Source: Glandiceps talaboti
Taxonomy: Eukaryota > Hemichordata > Enteropneusta > Spengelidae
Length of the DNA: 64,000 bases
Assembly (NCBI RefSeq): GCF_964340395.1
Contig: NC_135565.1
Span: forward strand, 6,084,142-6,148,141
Direction: 5' to 3'
Under the pieces are notes generated by a model. It worked only from the letters and a program-made list of their open reading frames with translations. It did not search any database and was not told the DNA's origin. Position numbers and translations under genes: made by a program. Positions 44,649-64,000 of this stretch are shown in pieces (the stretch's first letter is position 1; the number at the start of each line of letters is the position of its first letter).

Positions 44649-47455
44649 CCCTTATAGCAAAGAACATTTTGAAAGTGCATTAACCTTATAAATTAAATTG
44701 TGAATTATAAACAATAACTTGAACATTTCATTTTATCCCTAATAGCAAAGAACACTTTCAAAGTGCATTAAACTTATAAATTAGATAGTGAATAGAAACA
44801 ATGAATTGTACATTTCATTTTATCCCTAATACCAAAGAACACTTTGAAAGTGCATTAACTTTATAAATGAAATTGTGAATTATAAACAATAACTTGAACA
44901 TTTCATTTTATCCCTAATAGCAAAGAACACTTTCAAAGTGCATTAACTTTATAAATTAGATTGTGAATAGAAACAATGAATTGAACATTTCATTTTATCC
45001 TTAATAGCAAAGAACACCTTGAAAGTGCATTAACTTTATAAATTAAATTGTGAATTATAAACAATAACTTGAACATTTCATTTTATCCCTAATAGCAAAG
45101 AACACTTTGAAAGTGCATTAACTTTATAAATTAAATTGTGAATAGAAACAATGAATTATACATTTCATTTTATCCCTAATAGCAAAGAACACTTTCAAAG
45201 TGCATTAACTTTATAAATGAAATTGTGAATTATAAACAATAACTTGAACATTTCATTTTATCCTTAATAGCAAAGAACACTTTGAAAGTGCATTAACCTT
45301 ATAAATGAAATTGTGAATTATAAACAATAACTTGAACATTTCATTTTATCCCTAATAGCAAAGAACACTTTGAAAGTGCATTAACTTTATAAATGAAATT
45401 GTGAATTATAAACAATGAATTGAACATTTCATTTTATCCCTAATACCAAAGAACACTTTGAAAGTGCATTAACTTTATAAATGAAATTGTGAATTATAAA
45501 CAATAACTTGAACATTTCATTTTATCCTTAATAGCAAAGAACACCTTGAAAGTGCATTAACCTTATAAATTAAATTGTGAATTATAAACAATGAATTATA
45601 CATTTCATTTTATCCCTAATAGCAAAGAACACTTTGAAAGTGCATTAAACTTATAAATTAGATAGTGAATAGAAACAATGAATTGTACATTTCATTTTAT
45701 CCCTAATAGCAAAGAACACTTTCAAAGTGCATTAACCTTATAAATTAAATTGTGAATTATAAACAATGAATTGAACATTTCATTTTATCCCTAATAGCAA
45801 AGAACACTTTGAAAGTGCATTAACTTTATAAATTAAATTGTGAATTATAAACAATAACTTGAACATTTCATTTTATCCTTAATAGCAAGGAACACCTTGA
45901 AAGTGCATTAACTTTATAAATTAAATTGTGAATTACAAACAATAACATGAACATTTCATTTTATCCCTAATAGCAAAGAACACTTTCAAAGTGCATTAAC
46001 TTTATAAATTAAATTGTGAATTATAAACAATAACTTGAACATTTCATTTTATCCCTAATAGCAAAGAACACTTTGAAAGTGCATTAACCTTATAAATTAG
46101 ATTGTGAATAGAAACAATGAATTATACATTTCATTTTATCCCTAATAGCAAAGAACACTTTGAAAGTGCATTAACTTTATAAATTAAATTGTGAATTATA
46201 AACAATAACTTGAACATTTCATTTTATCCTTAATAACAAAGAACACTTTGAAAGTGCATTAAACTTATAAATTAGATAGTGAATAGAAACAATGAATTAT
46301 ACATTTCATTTTATCCCTAATACCAAAGAACACTTTGAAAGTGCATTAAACTTATAAATTAGATAGTGAATAGAAACAATGAATTATACATTTCATTTTA
46401 TCCCTAATACCAAAGAACATTTTGAAAGTGCATTAAACTTATAAATTAGATAGTGAATAGAAACAATGAATTATACATTTCATTTTATCCCTAATACCAA
46501 AGAACATTTTGAAAGTGCATTAAACTTATAAATTAGATTGTGAATAGAAACAATGAATTATACATTTCATTTTATCCCTAATACCAAAGAACATTTTGAA
46601 AGTGCATTAAACTTATAAATTAGATTGTGAATAGAAACAATGAATTATACATTTCATTTTATCCCTAATACCAAAGAACATTTTGAAAGTGCATTAAACT
46701 TATAAATTAGATTGTGAATAGAAACAATGAATTATACATTTCATTTTATCCCTAATACCAAAGAACATTTTGAAAGTGCATTAAACTTATAAATTAGATT
46801 GTGAATAGAAACAATGAATTATACATTTCATTTTATCCCTAATACCAAAGAACACTTTGAAAGTGCATTAAACTTATAAATTAGATAGTGAATAGAAACA
46901 ATGAATTATACATTTCATTTTATCCCTAATACCAAAGAACACTTTGAAAGTGCATTAACTTTATAAATTAAATTGTGAATAGAAACAATGAATTATACAT
47001 TTCATTTTATCCCTAATACCAAAGAACACTTTGAAAGTGCATTAACTTTATAAATTAAATTGTGAATTATAAACAATAACTTGAACATTTCATTTTATCC
47101 CTAATAGCAAAGAACACTTTGAAAGTGCATTAACTTTATAAATTAAATTGTGAATTATAAACAATAACTTGAACATTTCATTTTATCCTTAATAGCAAAG
47201 AACACTTTGAAAGTGCATTAACTTTATAAATTAAATTGTGAATAGAAACAATGAATTATACATTTCATTTTATCCCTAATACCAAAGAACACTTTCAAAG
47301 TGCATTAACTTTATAAATTAAATTGTGAATTATAAACAATGAATTGAACATTTCATTTTATTTTATCCCTAATAGCAAAGAACACTTTGAAAGTGCATTA
47401 ACTTTATAAATTGAACTGTGAATTAGAAACAATTAATTCAACATTTCATTTTATA
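44649..47455 (+). repeat. 87/88-bp satellite array, about 31 copies
   Basis: The unit contains ACATTTCATTTTATCCCTAA, TAGCAAAGAACACTTTGAAA, GTGCATTAACTTTATAAATT and AAATTGTGAA, and then one of two endings: TTATAAACAATAACTTGA (88 bp) or TAGAAACAATGAATTATA (87 bp). Each unit holds a 13-bp palindrome, CACTTTGAAAGTG, whose centre is G or C while the arms are kept. Units from about 46.30 to 46.85 kb form a homogeneous block of the 87-bp type with CATTTTGAAAG and TACCAAAG. The left boundary carries diverged unit fragments. There is no coding capacity. Confidence 0.97.
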
Positions 47456-48158
47456 TGGCTGATTTGATAAATCCTGTCAATTAATCCAAATTATATATAA
47501 TTACCATTTATGTAAATATAATGTTAATGAATTGAGATTTTGTTGGTAATTACCAAAGTGGTATTGTTGAAATGCATTACAGAATGCTCTATGTACCATC
47601 TAATAGTGCAGATTACCTGTACATGGTACAAATGTTTTCATAATATGTTTTGGAAATGTTGACTTAATCTGTTCTGTGTCTAGTGAATGTGTTGTTAACA
47701 TGTACATGCTTGCTAATGCTAGCTAGGTGCATAAAACCTTTGCATCAAAATGATTATGTATCATTTCTTCCATTATAATGAAGCTACTGACTGAGCATTT
47801 AATTCACAATTTATTTTTGTCAATTTAATTCAAAAACTCAAATGAATAAATCAATTTCTTATATATTGATATGTGTATGTCCAAATTACATCAACGGCTA
47901 TAAGTTCATGACAACTACTGAGGTAATGCATAATTGTCATTTTCGTGACAATTACTTCAACCAAATTTACTGTGCATGACTTCAAAATTTATAAAATTGA
48001 ATTTATGAAATCATTAGAGTTGTCTGCACACTCTCCGACATGACTTACAACTCCACAATTTATCTTTGCATTTCCTTCTCATCAAATACTGCATATATTC
48101 AGCAAACAACATCAACACTTATTTTGACGTTTTCACTAGGTGAATATTGAGTACTCTC

Positions 48159-48187
<29 letters not shown>
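47456..48187. other. Gene-free stretch
   Basis: AT-rich, with a short AT run at 48160-48180. Nothing else recognised. Confidence 0.45.
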
Positions 48188-48189
<2 letters not shown>

Positions 48190-48525
48190 AAGCTTGCACA
48201 TTTCTAAAGTCTCTCAGAGTGTGAAATTTCTTGGAGCAATCAACATGCAATGGTACCCCACATTGCTGGCAATATAGACTGGTCTGATGTCTGATATATA
48301 TTGACGACGGTCACTGCAAACAATGCAGTTTGGGCGATGGCCGGCTCTTTCATGCTTTGCTAGAAAGTGTCGCTCTGTAAGTCTTGCAGGGTTTGGAAGG
48401 ACAGATGGACGACCTTGTCGAATTGTAGGGGGTGTGTACTCGCGCACAAGACCATTGACAACTTCCTGGCTAAACCTAATAGGTGAGAGTTTATTTTCGT
48501 CACTTGCCTTTTTGTAGAGGATGTA
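48188..48525 (-). pseudogene. piggyBac-type transposase C-terminal fragment, frameshifted
   Basis: On the minus strand the frame YILYKKASDENKLSPIRFSQ, then VVNGLVREYTPP, ARLTERHFLAKH and RPNCIVCSDRRQ runs to about 48290. It continues, after a shift of frame, as TSLYCQQCGVPLHVDCSKKF and HTL, to a TAA stop at 48188-48190. A short helix, a RHF motif and C-x2-C ... C-x2-C ... C with HT are the C-terminal cysteine-rich domain of piggyBac (PGBD) transposases. The catalytic domain is absent and a stop lies just upstream, so this is a dead remnant. Confidence 0.85.
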
Positions 48526-48569
48526 TTAAACCATTGACAAGTGCAACTTCACGTATACGATGATATATT

Positions 48570-48654
48570 GGATGGTACCATTTTATAGACTTGTTAGACC
48601 AAATGCTTGGCACATGTGCATACCCCCCACAAGTCTATAAAATGATATCATTCC
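48570..48654. repeat. 85-bp hairpin next to the piggyBac remnant
   Basis: GATGGTACCATTTTATAGAC with TTGT pairs with ACAAGTCTATAAAATGATAT and CATTCC; arms are about 25 bp with two mismatches and the loop is 34 bp. Its right edge meets the left TIR of the next element. Confidence 0.8.
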
Positions 48655-49132
48655 ATGTCCTTTGTTTTCCGCCGTAAGTTCTGGCACACAGTGCAATGAA
48701 GTAAACCATCAAGTTATAACTCGACTGTAAGTTGCTCTGCCCTCACCGGCATGTTGCTAATTGTGAGGGCGCCCCAACACGACGTACCTTACACCCCAAA
48801 GTTATTACACGCATAGACATCTATAAGTACTGCTACCATCAGTGACGGCCATATTTGATGTCTGATTGGTTGTTTGTTTGTGATGACTTGTAAAGTGTAA
48901 TCTTTATACACTGGGATAAAAACAGATGTCTTCTAAGCCAGATTTGCCAATATTTATTATTCAATTTCAGAGAGGTCGCACGATGTAAGATTCGTGACAA
49001 TATCTTTTTCTGGGTCTACAAATGCAGCAGAGATAAAGTTAGCCCTACATATGTGAGATTTGTGAATAAAGGATGTGAGGGCTGTATTAAAATAAAACAG
49101 TTTTTTTACGGCGGAAAACAAAGGACACGGAA
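48651..49132. mobile_element. 482-bp inverted-repeat element (MITE)
   Basis: TIRs of 27 bp: TTCCATGTCCTTTGTTTTCC, then GCCGTAA on the left, and the inverse ending GGACACGGAA on the right, with one mismatch. No transposase frame is present. It lies immediately 3' of the TIR-TPR gene, whose polyadenylation signals begin about 25 bp beyond it. Superfamily and target duplication could not be determined. Confidence 0.85.
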
Positions 49133-49154
49133 GTTATTATCTTCTTGTTAAACT

Positions 49155-49164
49155 TTTATTTTAT
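49155..49164 (-). terminator. Overlapping polyadenylation signals of the TIR-TPR gene
   Basis: On the minus strand AATAAAATAAAAG contains two AATAAA hexamers about 230 nt after the stop codon. Confidence 0.55.
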
Positions 49165-49393
49165 TCAGTACTGCTGCCATCTAAAAATATGAAAAAATTA
49201 CTAAAATAAAGTATGTTTACTTACACATATACTATAAACACTTTCATAATTTACGAGTTTAGAAGTGTAGATCTTGCCTTATACCCTTCTGCGCATGCTT
49301 CGACTGTTTTAACTAAGGAATTGCTACTTGTCAATGAATGGGAACACATATCACCAAACAAATTACAAACGTTGGCGTTTTGTTCTATTCCGT

Positions 49394-60426
<11,033 letters not shown>

Positions 60427-62232
60427 TTCAGTTGTACTGAACCGTTGTCAATTTCCAATCACTCATGATATGTGTTATGGTCAAACTAATTCATTTATGG
60501 TTCCTGAGTCTGTCAAACAGATATAGAACGCAACACTTGCATGGTATGTCGTCTCCGAAATAGCCAGCACAGCTTTAGTACTGTGACTAGTAGTTCATTT
60601 GTTATGCAAATTTTGACCATGAATAGACGGGGAACTACGCCATAGTGGATTACGAAATGGAAGATGCCAGCAAATGAGCGATTAAAAAAAGAAAACAAAG
60701 GTACGGCTAAGTTTGATCTTAGCTGTATTATATTTGTGCATCTTTTAGTGATGTACAAAATCATTTTGAAAACTTTCAACCTAACAGTACTGAAGCTATT
60801 ATTTCAAGACGTGTGAAACTCCTAGCTTTGTATATTTCCCAGAATGCCTCACACCAGTGTACACAAGACCTCTTCTAGGCTAGATTTGTCAATTTTCATA
60901 AATCTATCCCAGAATACAATTGGTAAAAGTTACTTTTCTAAAACAAAATAGTAATTTAAAATCTTATTTCTTTGTCTGTTTTCTTGTCTGTTTTAGATTT
61001 AGATAATGAAATAAGGTCATCTTTTACTATTGCTAAATCTATATATTATCTAACTTGTGATTTTTGGCATCCCATCGCTGCCACCACTGTATCATAACAT
61101 TGAACATATATACATATTAGTCAAATCGCACCATGTAGTGAATCAGTTGTTAGTTTTGGTGTTAAGAGAGGGGGGTTTCTTATATACAGGAGTGAAGGAG
61201 AACACTGTGGTAAGATACTGGGATAATGTGGTGGAGTGGGGATGTCAACCTCGGTCCCGATAATACCAGTTTTGCACCCTAGTCTTTGGGAGTCTGTGCC
61301 CTCAGCTATACCAACCAAATCAAAATACGTGGTGTCTCCCCACAAATTTACTGTGCTGGTAGTCGTGGGATACAACCATTTTTTTTTAAAATTATAAATG
61401 TGGTGGTAGCTGTGGTATAGTCTACTAACCATTGGTTTTGAGACACAGGTCCCTTTTCAAGTCTAACTAGAAACCCGTCTCGTCTCGTGTTTTCTAGTTA
61501 GTCCACTTGTCACACCCTGACACTATATTAACCCATGTTTTTTTGAAATCATGAACAAGGGGAGGGTCATGTTTTAGGGAACTGAAGGAGGGGCATTTTT
61601 TAGAATACGGAATCAGGGCTACGGCTTGATTTCCCCTGCCCCTACCCTCTGCCCTATATTCGATAAGGGTCAGCTATTTCGTGGTTGTCCAGTTTAATTC
61701 TCGGCACCCCTATGTACATTGAACCACTTCAACTTGACAATAGAGCTATGACCTCCAGGTATATAAGACCCCATGTAAACCATAATTGAGACTGAGTCTG
61801 AGACTCTCATTTTGTAGGAAGTCCAAAGTGAGACCATAACTGAGACTGAATTTGAGACTCCTATGGTGTAAACAATAAACAGCGGACAGCAACAGAAGTC
61901 ATCGCATGGCAAACGGATGCAGCTAGCTCAGTGAACACAGCACATGATCAGACACAAATCTTGTCAACATAATGTACCGACTTGTTTACTGACCGACGGC
62001 TTGTCGTGATAGGTAGGGGTCATTCGTACACGTACGTCAACCTAATATACGCCTTGCAATTGTTTGACATGACAGGGGTCGTACCTTCAATGTGTATCAC
62101 GTGAAACTGCAGTACACCATAGACCGTAGCCCAACGAGAGTCTATGTGTACACTCATATTTCACACCAGTAACTTAGTTTTTACAGCTTTACTTCTCTCT
62201 GCACGTACATTTGTCACGTTTTACCGACCACC
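60427..62232. promoter_or_regulatory. Divergent intergenic region between TIR-TPR and methyltransferase genes
   Basis: About 1.8 kb separates the two start codons. Seen in it are a small hairpin at 61460-61502, a GGGAGGGTCATGTTTT-like repeat (61558-61650) and no TATA box that I would rely on. It must contain at least one promoter if both gene models are right. Confidence 0.4.
61460..61502. repeat. 43-bp hairpin
   Basis: GTCTAACTAGAAACCC pairs with GTGTTTTCTAGTTAG around GTCTCGTCTC. Too small to classify. Confidence 0.6.
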
Positions 62233-63374
<1,142 letters not shown>

Positions 63375-64000
63375 TTATGAAAGTATAGTATAATACACTC
63401 TAGTAACCCTGAAATAGAACACCGTCTGGATCGACAAAAATCGTACAAACATTGCCATGTTTTCGTTGCCTGAAATTCCATTACAGTAGGGATGGGACAT
63501 ACATTACAGGAGATATGGCGTTGTTTTACAGATGCCCAGTTTGTGGAAAAGATTCACCCCCCCCCCTCCAGACCTTGAACACAAATTACTTACCCTCCCC
63601 CTCCTCTGTCATAGAAATATCAAAATTATCATTGCAGGAAATAAAGTGACCTCCCTTAAATAGTTTCACGAAAATTAGTACCCCTAAAAAACACCCCCCC
63701 CCCCTTCATTTGTGTCCGCATCCTTGTTTAGCAGATCATTGCTAACTTGAATGAATTTTGTCATATTACAAATGACAGTTCCCAAATTAGAAAAATTCAC
63801 TTGTCCTTTTAGAAATATGTCTTCATAGTAAAATGACCGTTGTCGTACATTGCAATTACAACAGAAGTCAGTTCACCTGAAACAAAACGTCGTTTGAATA
63901 GACAAATACTAAACTACTGTCATCTAGTCAGACAGAAGTTTTACTAACATTGCCACGTTTTGGGCATCTGGCGAGACAAAATGTTTCCTAACATTGCTAC
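63375..64000. other. 3' flank of the methyltransferase gene
   Basis: An AATAAA lies at about 63641, a possible polyadenylation signal. Several C-runs are present. No other gene was seen. Confidence 0.45.

Noticed and set aside
44649-47455. CRISPR-like array
   Set aside because: Units are 87-88 bp with no unique spacers, in a eukaryotic intergenic region; it is a satellite.

Overview
This is a metazoan nuclear genome window, most likely a marine invertebrate bilaterian (amphioxus, hemichordate or lophotrochozoan; I cannot narrow it further). Three things point that way: intron-split genes with GT-AG borders, about half the window in repeats and microsatellites, and a Toll-type TIR domain joined to TPR-like helices. 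There is no operon structure, no phage and no CRISPR array.

Four genes can be supported. (1) 8312-8488 (+) is an orphan 3'-terminal exon with a 3' UTR and an AATAAA signal; its upstream exons lie outside the window or were not recognised. (2) 16717-40748 (-) is a complete 8-exon CDP-alcohol phosphotransferase gene of the CEPT1/CHPT1 type, 378 codons. All splice phases close, and the first intron is about 17.8 kb. Its catalytic motif has Glu where the family has Gly. (3) 49394-60426 (-) is an 11-exon gene for a 797-residue protein: a TIR domain in one symmetric phase 1-1 exon, a long linker, TPR-like helices and an acidic serine-rich tail. Intron 10 has a GC donor. (4) 62233-63374 (+) is a two-exon methyltransferase related to juvenile hormone acid methyltransferases. 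It is short, apparently lacks part of the SAM-binding fold, and its intron is almost entirely microsatellite. Genes 3 and 4 are divergent, with about 1.8 kb between their start codons.

The rest is mobile and repetitive DNA. 1-16.7 kb is gene-poor and holds foldback elements, a decayed non-LTR retrotransposon 3' end, and a C-rich minisatellite carried inside a dispersed and tandemly duplicated element. CEPT intron 1 holds a nearly intact CR1/L2-type LINE reverse transcriptase (29254-31032, -) inserted into an older dispersed repeat, a 900-bp element with near-perfect terminal inverted repeats, and a 5.8-kb nested inverted structure (34.1-39.9 kb). Between genes 2 and 3 lie a 31-copy, 87/88-bp satellite built around a 13-bp palindrome (44.65-47.46 kb), a frameshifted piggyBac transposase C-terminus, and a 480-bp inverted-repeat element. 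Introns of gene 3 hold a tRNA-derived SINE and long microsatellites.

All gene models were assembled by eye from splice sites and reading phase; no alignment or database search was run.
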